Shown here piece by piece: positions 45,238 to 53,682 of a stretch of DNA of 64,000 bases (position 1 is the stretch's first letter; each line of letters starts with the position of its first letter). Source of the stretch: Blastocatellia bacterium (GTDB lineage Bacteria > Acidobacteriota > Blastocatellia > Chloracidobacteriales > JADJPF01). The notes below the pieces were generated by a model. It searched no databases and was not told the DNA's origin. It saw only the letters and a program-made list of their open reading frames with translations. The stretch covers positions 356,250-420,249 of the forward strand of contig JANWYG010000017.1 of NCBI GenBank assembly GCA_025057015.1, written 5' to 3'. The translations under genes were made by a program, and so were the position numbers.

Positions 45238-46509
45238 TTAGGATGTCGCTACCTTCAAACGAGTTTTCCCCCTAGAGTAACGCAATGATAGATCTAGCAG
45301 CTCAGCTAGATGAAGCACCGGAATATCTCGCCCAGCAATAGCAAGGCCCGCTGCAAGCTGCATAGCACATCCAGGATTTGCTGTAACTACCACTTGAGCT
45401 CCGGATTTCATGATATTTTCCACTTTCTCGTTAATCAAATCCCTCGCTACCTCTGGATGCATCACGTTGTAAATCCCGGCACTACCACAACACCGTTCAT
45501 AATCCTTAAGCTCTACTATCTGTGCAGCTTTAGCGACAAGCTGTACAGGCTCCGACCTAATACGTTGTCCGTGGTGTAGGTGACAAGGTGCAGAGTAAGC
45601 CACTACAAGGTCCAGCCGCTCACCTAACCACTCGCTACCCAGTAGCTCGCTAAAATCACGCACCCGCAGCGAAAAATCCTCCGCTTGCTTTTGACAAGCA
45701 TCGCCTCCAAACAGCTCACCGTAGCCTTTCATCATAGCTCCACAGCCGGCAGCATTTACTACTACACTCGGAAAGCCTACAAAAGCATCTAGATTGCGTC
45801 TCGCCATTCGCTTTGCCAGCTCTGGTCTTCCAGTATGAGCCTGCAGCGCCCCACAGCAGCCTTGTCCTTTAGGTCTGTAGACTTGATAACCTACCGCCTC
45901 AAGCACTCGAAGCGTAGCAGCGTTCGTCTCAGAATATAACCCGTCCATAATACAACCCGAGAAAAACGCTACTACTCCCCTAAATGCTGTCTGCTCTAAG
46001 CGCCTTTCTCTATAACCCATCTCAAGTAGCATCTGCTCTACCCTACGAAGATCACTTTTTGCGCTTAGATAGAGCAAAGCTGGTCCGTAGCCGAGCTCGC
46101 CCGCAAAAACCAGCTCAAAAAATGGTCTAACTACCCTTGCTATAGCAAGGCTTACTCCAAGTAGCAGTCTACGAGGAAAAACCCTAGAAAGGACGCTCTC
46201 AAGTAGCCTCTGATATAGCTTTCTCCTGTCAGGCCTGAACTCAGCTCTGGCTGCTTCCAACAGATGGCCATACTCTACACCAGAAGGACAAGCTGTTTCG
46301 CAAGCTCGACATCCCAAGCACAGGTCTATGTGCTTGATGTACGAATCAGTAATAGACATTCGCCCTTCAGCCACTGCACGCATCATATAGAGTCTGCCTC
46401 GAGGCGAATCGGCTTCGTCTCCAAGCAGCCTATACGTCGGACAAGCTTGTAGACAAAGTCCACAATGTATGCAAGCAAGCAGCTTCTCCTGCTTTTGTGA
46501 AATACCCAT
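45238..46509 (-). CDS. glcF: Glycolate oxidase iron-sulfur subunit (GlcF-like)
   Basis: About 423 aa. Two 4Fe-4S clusters: Cys13, Cys16, Cys19, Cys23 (CIHCGLCLQAC) and Cys64, Cys67, Cys70, Cys74 (CLGCRACETAC), followed by two CCG domains (FFSGCIMDGL...QGCCGALQAHTG and SAPCHLHHG...ERCCGSAG). This is the pattern of GlcF, LldE-type and heterodisulfide-reductase-like subunits. The ATG at 46509 has AGAGGTAGGA in front; a TTG 27 bp upstream lacks it. glcD/glcE are not adjacent in this window. Confidence 0.9.
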   Translation of the reverse strand: MGISQKQEKLLACIHCGLCLQACPTYRLLGDEADSPRGRLYMMRAVAEGRMSITDSYIKHIDLCLGCRACETACPSGVEYGHLLEAARAEFRPDRRKLYQRLLESVLSRVFPRRLLLGVSLAIARVVRPFFELVFAGELGYGPALLYLSAKSDLRRVEQMLLEMGYRERRLEQTAFRGVVAFFSGCIMDGLYSETNAATLRVLEAVGYQVYRPKGQGCCGALQAHTGRPELAKRMARRNLDAFVGFPSVVVNAAGCGAMMKGYGELFGGDACQKQAEDFSLRVRDFSELLGSEWLGERLDLVVAYSAPCHLHHGQRIRSEPVQLVAKAAQIVELKDYERCCGSAGIYNVMHPEVARDLINEKVENIMKSGAQVVVTANPGCAMQLAAGLAIAGRDIPVLHLAELLDLSLRYSRGKTRLKVATS

Positions 46510-46526
46510 ATTCCTACCTCTAAGCG

Positions 46527-46556
46527 TTGCCCGCAAAACAGGCTTGCAGTTAAAAT
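46527..46556 (+). promoter_or_regulatory. Promoter candidate of the ThiF-like cassette
   Basis: TTGCCC (46527-46532), 18-bp spacer, TAAAAT (46551-46556); 4/6 and 5/6 matches. The start codon at 46569 is about 6 nt after the expected transcription start, and no Shine-Dalgarno sequence precedes it, so the leader would be nearly absent. It overlaps the 5' end of the divergent glcF gene region. Confidence 0.45.
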
Positions 46557-46568
46557 CACCTAAACCCG

Positions 46569-47588
46569 ATGAATAGATATTCTAGACAGATACTCTTCGA
46601 AGGGATAGGCCAAGAAGGGCAAAAGTACTTATCTAAGTCGCATGTCACCATAGTAGGCTGCGGAGCCATAGGTTCAGCCAGTGCCGAAGCGCTAGCAAGG
46701 GCAGGCGTAGGCAGCTTACGCATAATAGACCGTGATGTCGTAGAACCGTCCAATTTACACCGACAATCGCTTTATGATGAAACAGACGCAAAGAACCACC
46801 TTCCGAAAGCAGAAGCCGCAAAGAGGCGACTTCAGATGCTCAACTCAGAACTGCAAATAGAAGCTATAGTAAGAGATGTAAGTTCCACTAATACTGAGCA
46901 CCTGCTCGAAGGAACAGACCTAGTACTGGATGGCACTGACAATTTTGAAACGAGGTTCATAATTAACGACGCTTGTATCAAGCGATCTATTCCTTGGATA
47001 TACGCTGCCGCAGTCTCTAGTTACGGGCTGACGATGACCGTGATTCCTGAAAAAACTCCCTGCCTGCGCTGTATTTTTGAGCAGCTACCGCCACCAGCTA
47101 GCGCCCCAACCTGTGAGACAGCAGGAGTCATACTACCCATTATCTCATCAATTTCTGCTATACAAGTCACTGAAGCTATCAAGATACTAATCCGTAGGTA
47201 CGAACTCTTGCACAAGTCCTTAGTGCAACTAGATATCTGGAAGAACAGGTACGTCAAAATCGATGTAACAAACGCAAGAAGTAAAGACTGCATATGCTGT
47301 AGCAGGAAAATCTTTGACTACCTCAGTCAACCTCAAAGCCTTGTAGCTACACTTTGCGGACGCAATACCGTACAGGTAGTACCGAACGCAGGTTTCAAAA
47401 TAGACCTAAAACAGCTCGCTGAAAAGTTGCGTCCGCATGGCGAAGTCCAAATAAACCGCTTCCTGCTGAGATTTAAGCTCCCAGAGGGGTACGAACTGAC
47501 CATCTTTCCCGATGCTCGTAGTCTAATACACGGCACTGCAGACACAACAACTGCGCGCAGCATCTATGCAAAGTTCGTAGGAGCCTGA
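46569..47588 (+). CDS. ThiF/MoeB-family E1-like adenylyltransferase
   Basis: 339 aa. Rossmann-type ATP-binding site GCGAIGS (30-36), Asp54 and the DGTDNFETRFIIND block (121-134) typical of E1-like enzymes that adenylate the C-terminal Gly of a ubiquitin-like sulfur carrier. Zn cysteine pairs CLRC (165-168) and CICC (241-244) are both present, and Cys182 in PTCETAGV occupies the conserved position. A C-terminal ~80-residue domain (CGRNTVQVVPNAG...) is of a kind found in some MoeB/ThiF relatives. No ThiS, MoaD or ThiG is nearby, so the carrier is unknown. First gene of a three-gene run. Confidence 0.9.
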   Translation: MNRYSRQILFEGIGQEGQKYLSKSHVTIVGCGAIGSASAEALARAGVGSLRIIDRDVVEPSNLHRQSLYDETDAKNHLPKAEAAKRRLQMLNSELQIEAIVRDVSSTNTEHLLEGTDLVLDGTDNFETRFIINDACIKRSIPWIYAAAVSSYGLTMTVIPEKTPCLRCIFEQLPPPASAPTCETAGVILPIISSISAIQVTEAIKILIRRYELLHKSLVQLDIWKNRYVKIDVTNARSKDCICCSRKIFDYLSQPQSLVATLCGRNTVQVVPNAGFKIDLKQLAEKLRPHGEVQINRFLLRFKLPEGYELTIFPDARSLIHGTADTTTARSIYAKFVGA

Positions 47589-47589
47589 G

Positions 47590-48222
47590 ATGGAATCAAC
47601 AAAAGGACAGCAAACAACCAACTTACTCTACGCCATAAATGGCGCAGAATTCAGCTATGACGACTGGCACAAAGGAATTACGCTCGTAGAGCGTTATGGG
47701 CTAACCAGACCAATATTTACTTTCCTACATAACGATGCTGAAATAGCACATCTTGAGTGGCGCAGAGCACGAAGCGGCATCTATAGAGCACGCGACGTCG
47801 AATTTGAGCTCAGTGTGGAACTGTTAGCTCGGCAAATCAAGGCTGTTGACAGCTTAAGTCGCATATCTTTGATGAAAATCCATCGCGTGCCCGTAAATCA
47901 CAAAAAGCCTAAACTGGCCATAACACTTTCTGATGCTGACAAATTCAACGTTTACGAAAAGCTATCTTCGTCAGGTCATCTGCTCAAAGTTACGAAAGAG
48001 CATTATGTCAACAGCCTTATGACGTTCACTTTCGTAGATAAAAAAGTCTCAAAGACGATCGCAAAAGTAGAAGTGCACCAGCTAATGAGATGGGAAGCAC
48101 GTCACTTTCATGCACTCTTGTCTTTAGTGATGAGCTGGATTGCTTTCTCACACGATCACCGCATTTACGGCGTACACCGCAGCGAGTTTACACACGGAAG
48201 GCCCCCGATAGGCAGATGGTAA
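47590..48222 (+). CDS. Unknown protein in a sulfur-transfer cassette
   Basis: 210 aa, no family recognised. No signal peptide or obvious membrane helix, though FHALLSLVMSWIAF (about 174-188) is moderately hydrophobic. Several His-rich motifs (RWEARHFHALL, HDHRIYGVHR) and a basic C-terminus are visible. The start lies 1 bp after the ThiF-like stop, and its end overlaps the cysteine desulfurase start by 7 bp, so it is made together with both. This makes it a candidate acceptor or target of the relay. It does not end in Gly-Gly, so it is not itself an obvious sulfur-carrier protein. Confidence 0.6.
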   Translation: MESTKGQQTTNLLYAINGAEFSYDDWHKGITLVERYGLTRPIFTFLHNDAEIAHLEWRRARSGIYRARDVEFELSVELLARQIKAVDSLSRISLMKIHRVPVNHKKPKLAITLSDADKFNVYEKLSSSGHLLKVTKEHYVNSLMTFTFVDKKVSKTIAKVEVHQLMRWEARHFHALLSLVMSWIAFSHDHRIYGVHRSEFTHGRPPIGRW

Positions 48223-49346
48223 TATATCTAGATAATGCTGCAACAAGCTATCCTAAACCAACAGCAGTCGCATCAGCGATTCAAAACGCACTAGAAGTAG
48301 CCACTAGCCCTGGCCGTTCCTTGCACAAGTTAGCACGAAACGCTACCCTGATCGTACAGGAAGCTCGCCAGAAAATAGCGGCTCTGCTTGGCTGCACAGA
48401 AGAGTCAATAGTACTGACCTACGGATGCACAGATGCTCTAAACATGGCCATCAAAGGGATACTACGTGAAGGTGATCATGTAGTCACTACAGCTCTTGAG
48501 CATAACTCTGTACTAAGGCCCTTGCGTCGACTGAGCAAACAAGGGATTATCAAGCTAAGCATAGTAGATTTCGACGAACAAGGATATGTATCGGCCTCAA
48601 AGATAGCAAATCATCTAACACCACAGACAAAGCTCATAGCAGTAACTGCTGCATCCAACGTCCTTGGCACAGTGCAACCTGTAGCCGAAATAGCCGAACT
48701 TGCACAGAAAAGCAAAGTCCTTCTGCTTGTAGATGCTGCTCAAGCATTAGGCACCGTAAAGCTATCGCTTGAAGGAATAGATCTATTAGCCTGCGGCGGC
48801 CACAAAGGACTACTTGGTCCTACTGGTACAGGCTTCCTCTACGTCGCAACAAAAACAAAGCTTAACTGCTGGCGCGAAGGTGGTACGGGAAGCGATTCTC
48901 TATCTGCCCTACAACCCGAAGAAATGCCCTATCACCTTGAAGCAGGCACACCAAACGTCTTAGGCCTTGCAGGCCTTGCAGCTGCTATAGACTACTTGCT
49001 AGAACGCACCGTTTCAGATATAGCAAAACACGAGCTGCGCTTGACTGAGTTACTGCTAGAAGGCCTTGCAAAGTTACCTAAAGTAAAAGTGTATGGCAAC
49101 AGGTTTGATAGAAGAATAGCGACCGTATCGCTTAGCGTACATGGGTATTCATCAGAGGAAGTTGCTGCAATACTAGATGAAAGCTTTCAGATAGCTGTCC
49201 GCGGTGGCCTTCATTGTGCTCCGCTCGTGCATCAACAGTTAGGTACAACAGAACAAGGTCTAGTAAGAGTTAGCTTCGGCCCTTTCAACAAGGTCGACGA
49301 TGTCGAAGCCTTACTTGCTGCGCTCTTAGAAATATCGCAGTGCTAA
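48216..49346 (+). CDS. Cysteine desulfurase family protein (aminotransferase class V)
   Basis: 376 aa, PLP enzyme. Begins with MVIYLDNAATSYPKP, typical of the EF2568-type desulfurase subfamily, has LVDAAQ, PLP lysine Lys197 (GGHKGLLGPTG), and Cys334 in RGGLHCAP, the expected persulfide cysteine. It would remove sulfur from cysteine and pass it on, for example to the ThiF-activated carrier. The ATG at 48216 is preferred because this N-terminus is conserved; a longer frame exists. It ends with a 4-bp overlap with the next, convergent gene. Confidence 0.9.
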   Translation: MVIYLDNAATSYPKPTAVASAIQNALEVATSPGRSLHKLARNATLIVQEARQKIAALLGCTEESIVLTYGCTDALNMAIKGILREGDHVVTTALEHNSVLRPLRRLSKQGIIKLSIVDFDEQGYVSASKIANHLTPQTKLIAVTAASNVLGTVQPVAEIAELAQKSKVLLLVDAAQALGTVKLSLEGIDLLACGGHKGLLGPTGTGFLYVATKTKLNCWREGGTGSDSLSALQPEEMPYHLEAGTPNVLGLAGLAAAIDYLLERTVSDIAKHELRLTELLLEGLAKLPKVKVYGNRFDRRIATVSLSVHGYSSEEVAAILDESFQIAVRGGLHCAPLVHQQLGTTEQGLVRVSFGPFNKVDDVEALLAALLEISQC

Positions 49347-50650
49347 AGTAAATCTGCAGCAAGTGGACAGCTTATAGAGCTAGTCAGTATTGGCAGTATT
49401 ACGTATCGCTGCACCCCCTCTAGCAAGTTACTCTCAAACAGATGAAGTACTAACCGGCGAGACTTACTGTCAAGCCGTTGGTGATTGTCAAGTATCTGCT
49501 CAAGCGAGTCTGAAATACGTTGATAAACAAGCAAGATGTTAGGCACATTGTTTAGACACAGCTTTCTTGTATTTTGAAGTAGACTGCTTAGCCGATCCAA
49601 GGCACGCAACTGAGAACAGTTCAGTCTATCTCTCGCAATGACCTGACAAGCCTGAGAGAAACTTTCAAGGCTGTCGCTGTAGTCTCTTAGCATAATCCTA
49701 TTCTTCGACTGCATGTAGAAGTCCCTAAGCGAGTCCAAGACGTCAGCGGGAAGCTCAGCACTTGACAAGTACTCTTTAAGCGAAGCAGTAGTATCAAATA
49801 GTGCGCAGTTAATTATTCTGCCCTCTAGCTGAAGTATCAGCTTACCTCGCAAACCGAAAGTTGCTTCTATATAGCTACTTCTAGCAAGCGGAGCACTAAA
49901 GCACCTTGTATCGGAAGGACTTATGCCAACTTGTTCTAGCAAAACCGCTACTTCAGCAAGGTCATACTGCAACCTATTCACTGTATGTAAAGCTATCTGA
50001 TAGTCAGCTAAAGGTTTCCCTCTGCGGCTGACAATCCTAGGACTACCTAAAGCTACAGCTATATCATACTCAGCTGCAGCCAAGGCTAGGATTCTCAGCC
50101 CACATCTGACCCAGACTTTATCGTTTACAGTAAGGTCATGCTCCAGCAAAGTCCGCAAGAAGTTACTCACAGTGCTGAACACCACCCTAGAAGAAGCTGC
50201 AGTGCCAGTATTCGCAGATAACCGTTCATAAGTTGAGCGCAACAAGCCAAGTGTGTGATCCAGCAAACAAAATAATCTCTCGCTAGATTTACAACATTCG
50301 GGAATGTTTGATAAATGCCGCGCAAGAAGCAGTATGCTGCGCGCATAACCTTGTCTAAGTCTTGAGTCGTACTCGAACAGCTTGCGGTTAGGTTCAGATG
50401 ATGAAAGACTAACCCAACGGTAGAAAGACAATACACCTTGCTCGTCCAAAAAGATTCTCGGAAAGATTCCCTCTTCCGGTAGCAATTCGGGCGGAAAGAC
50501 GAGCATCATTCCAGCAGGTCTCAACTTTAGTCGGAAAACTCTATCGCAGGAGAACTGCAACACGGCTCTCCGCCCAAGAAGGTTACGCAACTGCCCTAAG
50601 TATGAAGCTTCATTAACTGAGCCTTTTGTCTGAATCTGTTTAACGGTCAT
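49343..50650 (-). CDS. Unknown 435-aa protein
   Basis: About 435 aa, no domain recognised, no signal peptide or membrane helix. Predicted mostly alpha-helical with Leu-rich repeats of helices between 100 and 400 (SILLLARHLSNIP, CCKSSERLFCLLDHTLGLL, LSSLLQNTRKLCLNNVPNILL). A basic, beta-rich N-terminus (residues 30-80, FSCDRVFRLKLRPAGMMLVFP). The ATG at 50650 is used; a TTG at 50671 is also possible. It converges with the desulfurase (4-bp overlap). Codon use looks normal for the window. Confidence 0.6.
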   Translation of the reverse strand: MTVKQIQTKGSVNEASYLGQLRNLLGRRAVLQFSCDRVFRLKLRPAGMMLVFPPELLPEEGIFPRIFLDEQGVLSFYRWVSLSSSEPNRKLFEYDSRLRQGYARSILLLARHLSNIPECCKSSERLFCLLDHTLGLLRSTYERLSANTGTAASSRVVFSTVSNFLRTLLEHDLTVNDKVWVRCGLRILALAAAEYDIAVALGSPRIVSRRGKPLADYQIALHTVNRLQYDLAEVAVLLEQVGISPSDTRCFSAPLARSSYIEATFGLRGKLILQLEGRIINCALFDTTASLKEYLSSAELPADVLDSLRDFYMQSKNRIMLRDYSDSLESFSQACQVIARDRLNCSQLRALDRLSSLLQNTRKLCLNNVPNILLVYQRISDSLEQILDNHQRLDSKSRRLVLHLFESNLLEGVQRYVILPILTSSISCPLAADLL

Positions 50651-51054
50651 CACTACGCTAGGTAAGAGCAAACTCCGGGCCAGAAGACAAAAGGGCTAAA
50701 CATATACGAAAATGAAGTACTCTAACCGCTAGAGCACCGCTTACTAGCTTAGTACGAGAATGTAAAAACGAAGCACTGGTTGCAAAAATTACCCATCGAG
50801 AGCAAATCAGTAGCATAGCCGAGCAAACACTGAACAAAGCCCCGACGGGGACTAGCTCGTAGCCATGCCTATGCTCTCTAGTATCCTGCTCAGAAACGGT
50901 ATGCCGAATGACGCAAAAAAGCTGCCACCGAGCTTATTGTCAAACCAGCTCGATGGCGTTTGAAGTAGTTCTAAGAGATTGATAACAACAAGACGAGGAA
51001 AACTTGCAAAAACAAAAAGCATATAGCTCTTGCCAAGACCTACTCCAGCAACAC
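50651..51054. other. Gene-poor gap of about 400 bp
   Basis: Lies downstream of gdhA (reading left) and upstream of the unknown 435-aa gene. No clear terminator; CCCCGACGGGG at 50840-50850 could be a short 4-bp hairpin. The only candidate gene is the 56-codon frame described separately. Confidence 0.4.
50852..51022 (-). CDS. Possible small protein (56 aa)
   Basis: Short open frame on the minus strand, starting ATG at 51022, with hydrophobic N-terminus (LFVFASFPRLVVINLLELL). AAGAG lies about 5 bp before the start. No family recognised, no support other than position. Weak. Confidence 0.2.
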   Translation of the reverse strand: MLFVFASFPRLVVINLLELLQTPSSWFDNKLGGSFFASFGIPFLSRILESIGMATS

Positions 51055-52455
51055 TTATGGGAATATACCTAGCTCTAGGTAAGAAGCTGCTATCTTGTCT
51101 ATAGCACTGATAAAGGCTGCCGTGCGCAAAGGCACTTTTCTATCTAGCCTACACCAGATCGAGCGGATTTGATGGTAAGCCGAGATCATAGTCTCTTCAA
51201 GGCCAGAATTGACCAAATCGACTTCATCAGCACCGTGTATCATCATTCGTTCTGTAGGCGAGATACTTCTGCCAGTAGTCTTTTCTATCAGATTGATCAT
51301 CTGTTCGAACGCCATTTGTTCATACCGCTTTTGCATGCGCCCAAACCGCACGTGAGACAAGTTCTTAAGCCATTCAAAGTAACTTACAGTTACACCGCCA
51401 GCATTCAAATATATATCCGGAATGACCATCACGCCGCGATTAAAGAGTTTCTTCTGAGCACTTGCTGTTACCGGGCCGTTAGCTCCTTCAGCTACTATTT
51501 TTGCCTTAATACGATCAACATTTGCATCAGTTATCTGATCTTCCAAAGCAGCAGGTATAAGTATATCGCACTCAAGCTCTAGTGCCTCGGCAGAAGTAGC
51601 AAGGTTTACAGCGCCAGGAAAGTTCAATATCGAGCCAGTTTCCCTGCGATGCTGAGCTACTGCTTCAGGATCCAGACCATTAGGGTTATATATAGCTCCG
51701 TCATATTCAGCTATTGCTATAAGCACACAGCCACCTTCGACACAGAACTTTGCAGCGTAATAACCGACATTGCCCAATCCTTGTACTACTATTCTTTTAC
51801 CCTCAAGGCCTTTAGTCAGGCCTATTCTCTTCATATCCTCCTCTATGCTGAGGATCTCTTTAAGTCCCATGTAAATGCCGCGGCCAGTTGCTTCAAGCCT
51901 GCCCCTTATGCCACCCTGCGAAACGCTCTTTCCCGTTACACAGCCCATAGAATCGATCTGACTTGGATGGAACGCTTGATATGTGTCAGCTATCCACGCC
52001 ATCTCTCTAGCACTAGTGCCATAGTCAGGTGCAGGTACATCTACACCTGGGCCTATAAAGTTCTTCTTGATTAGTTCCGCAGTATAACGGCGAGTTATCC
52101 TTTCTAACTCTTGCACAGTGTAGTTTTTAGGATTTATCTTCACAGCTCCCTTTGCTCCACCAAAAGGCACATCTACTACCGCACACTTGTAGGTCATTAA
52201 CGCTGCAAGGGCCATCACCTCTTCCTCGGTTACGTTTTCGCTATACCGAATACCGCCTTTTACAGGCAGCTTGTGCTGACTGTGCTCTGCTCGCCAGCCT
52301 GTTATTACTTCGTAACCCCGCTGTGTTAGCAAAGGAAACTGAAACCTGTAGACGCTGTTGCAAATCTTTATCTGCTGTAATAAGTCCTTCGGATGTGAAG
52401 TAAAAGCCGCAGCTTCGTCGAAGTTGGCATTGACTGTCTCTAGAAAACTCTGCAT
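51055..52455 (-). CDS. gdhA: Glu/Leu/Phe/Val dehydrogenase (glutamate dehydrogenase)
   Basis: 466 aa, interconverts glutamate and 2-oxoglutarate plus ammonia with NAD(P). The lysines of the active site are Lys66 ([12 protein letters not shown]), Lys90 (TYKCAVVD) and Lys102 (FGGAKG); [18 protein letters not shown] carries the catalytic Asp. NAD-binding GLGNVG follows in the Rossmann domain ([16 protein letters not shown]). The length is slightly above the hexameric average (~450). NAD versus NADP preference is not readable by eye. Stand-alone; the 199-bp gap upstream is shared with the divergent FHA-GGDEF gene. Confidence 0.93.
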   Translation of the reverse strand: MQSFLETVNANFDEAAAFTSHPKDLLQQIKICNSVYRFQFPLLTQRGYEVITGWRAEHSQHKLPVKGGIRYSENVTEEEVMALAALMTYKCAVVDVPFGGAKGAVKINPKNYTVQELERITRRYTAELIKKNFIGPGVDVPAPDYGTSAREMAWIADTYQAFHPSQIDSMGCVTGKSVSQGGIRGRLEATGRGIYMGLKEILSIEEDMKRIGLTKGLEGKRIVVQGLGNVGYYAAKFCVEGGCVLIAIAEYDGAIYNPNGLDPEAVAQHRRETGSILNFPGAVNLATSAEALELECDILIPAALEDQITDANVDRIKAKIVAEGANGPVTASAQKKLFNRGVMVIPDIYLNAGGVTVSYFEWLKNLSHVRFGRMQKRYEQMAFEQMINLIEKTTGRSISPTERMMIHGADEVDLVNSGLEETMISAYHQIRSIWCRLDRKVPLRTAAFISAIDKIAASYLELGIFP

Positions 52456-52588
52456 ATTCCCTCCTATAGTCGCATCGATACTGCCAAGTATACAACACTT
52501 AAAATGGTCTACCCTGAAAATGTTTTACTCACAAACGAACTGTGGTATCATTTTCACTTTGAAGACTCGTTCAGCAATATTTTGTAAG

Positions 52589-52617
52589 TTGTACATTACT
52601 TATCAGATTGATAAAAT
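52589..52617 (+). promoter_or_regulatory. Promoter candidate for the FHA-GGDEF gene
   Basis: TTGTAC (52589-52594), 17-bp spacer, TAAAAT (52612-52617), 38 bp before the start codon; spacing optimal, -10 good (5/6), -35 weak (3/6). AGAGGA follows at 52642-52647 as ribosome-binding site. Confidence 0.5.
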
Positions 52618-52654
52618 GTACTAGATCCAGCCAGTCAAAGGTAGAGGAATAAGA

Positions 52655-53590
52655 ATGGACTCTAAGAAAGAAACTAAGACGTTTGGCGATCAGACGGTCG
52701 AGTTTCAAATCTCTGAATGGGTAACTCCTAGTGGAAAAGACGGTTTCTATTTCACCGTGATAGAAGGCCCAGACTTTGGCCGAGTCTTCTTACTTGAACA
52801 ACCTGAGACCATAGTAGGCCGTAGCGATGAAGCTGACATCCAAGTTGATGATGAGAAAGTATCCCGCAAACACCTAAAAATCTCCCTCAGTAAAAGCAGT
52901 ATTAATGGGGACACATTAGTCATCGTCTCTGACCTAAACAGCAAAAACGGCATCTTTGTCAATGGCGTGAGAACCTTACAACAACAGCTACGTAATGGAG
53001 ACAAGATTAAAATAGGAGACACTATACTTAAATTCGAAACTAAAGACCTACTAGATGTCCACTACCACGACAAGTTATACAGACAAGCCACACGTGATCC
53101 CCTCACAGGACTTGCAAACCGTAGCTATTTCCAAAATGAAATACAGAAAACCTTCTCTATAGCCTCACGCCATAACAGAGTTTTCTCAATAATGATGATG
53201 GACATAGACTTCTTCAAGAAGATAAACGATACCTTCGGGCACGATGTGGGAGATAACGTGCTAAGAAAGGTAGCGGATATATTAATGAAGCACCTGCGAG
53301 CTCATGACGTCGCCGCTCGTTACGGTGGCGAGGAATTTATCATCCTGCTACCAGAGACTCCACTAAGCGGTGCCCTAACTGTAGCTGAAAGAATAAGGCT
53401 AGCTGTAGAAGCATTCAACTTCGAGATCGTGGGTTGTAGCAGAAAAGTTACCGTCAGCTCAGGAATAGCTGACTATCCTGCTTGCGCTAAGGAACCTGAC
53501 GAGCTAATAAAGCGGGCTGATGAAGCACTCTATCAAGCGAAAACAAGCGGCCGTAATCGCGTCTGCACCGCTCCTCAACTTGCTTACTAA
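52655..53590 (+). CDS. FHA-domain diguanylate cyclase
   Basis: 311 aa, soluble. FHA domain (about 30-128): GRSDEADIQVDDEKVSRKHLKI with GR (55-56), S70-x2-H73 and SKNGIFVNG. GGDEF domain (about 145-305): DPLTGLANR, metal-binding DIDFFKKINDTFGH, signature GGEEF at 224-228. The I-site RxxD (RAHD, 215-218) lies exactly 5 residues before it, so product inhibition by c-di-GMP is expected. The FHA part would couple c-di-GMP synthesis to protein phosphorylation; two Hanks-type kinases are encoded nearby. Alone on the + strand. Confidence 0.93.
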   Translation: MDSKKETKTFGDQTVEFQISEWVTPSGKDGFYFTVIEGPDFGRVFLLEQPETIVGRSDEADIQVDDEKVSRKHLKISLSKSSINGDTLVIVSDLNSKNGIFVNGVRTLQQQLRNGDKIKIGDTILKFETKDLLDVHYHDKLYRQATRDPLTGLANRSYFQNEIQKTFSIASRHNRVFSIMMMDIDFFKKINDTFGHDVGDNVLRKVADILMKHLRAHDVAARYGGEEFIILLPETPLSGALTVAERIRLAVEAFNFEIVGCSRKVTVSSGIADYPACAKEPDELIKRADEALYQAKTSGRNRVCTAPQLAY

Positions 53591-53682
53591 CCAAGCGGTA
53601 GCCCCCTTCTACCTCACTATAATTAACTAGAAGGTGTAGTGCTTATGAACCAAATAAGTTCTAAAATGCTATGGAGGGCGTC

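Noticed and set aside
53608..53616. TTCTACCT-type motif recurring after two terminators and before the DUF1501 gene
   Set aside because: Only seven bases and three places; easily chance.
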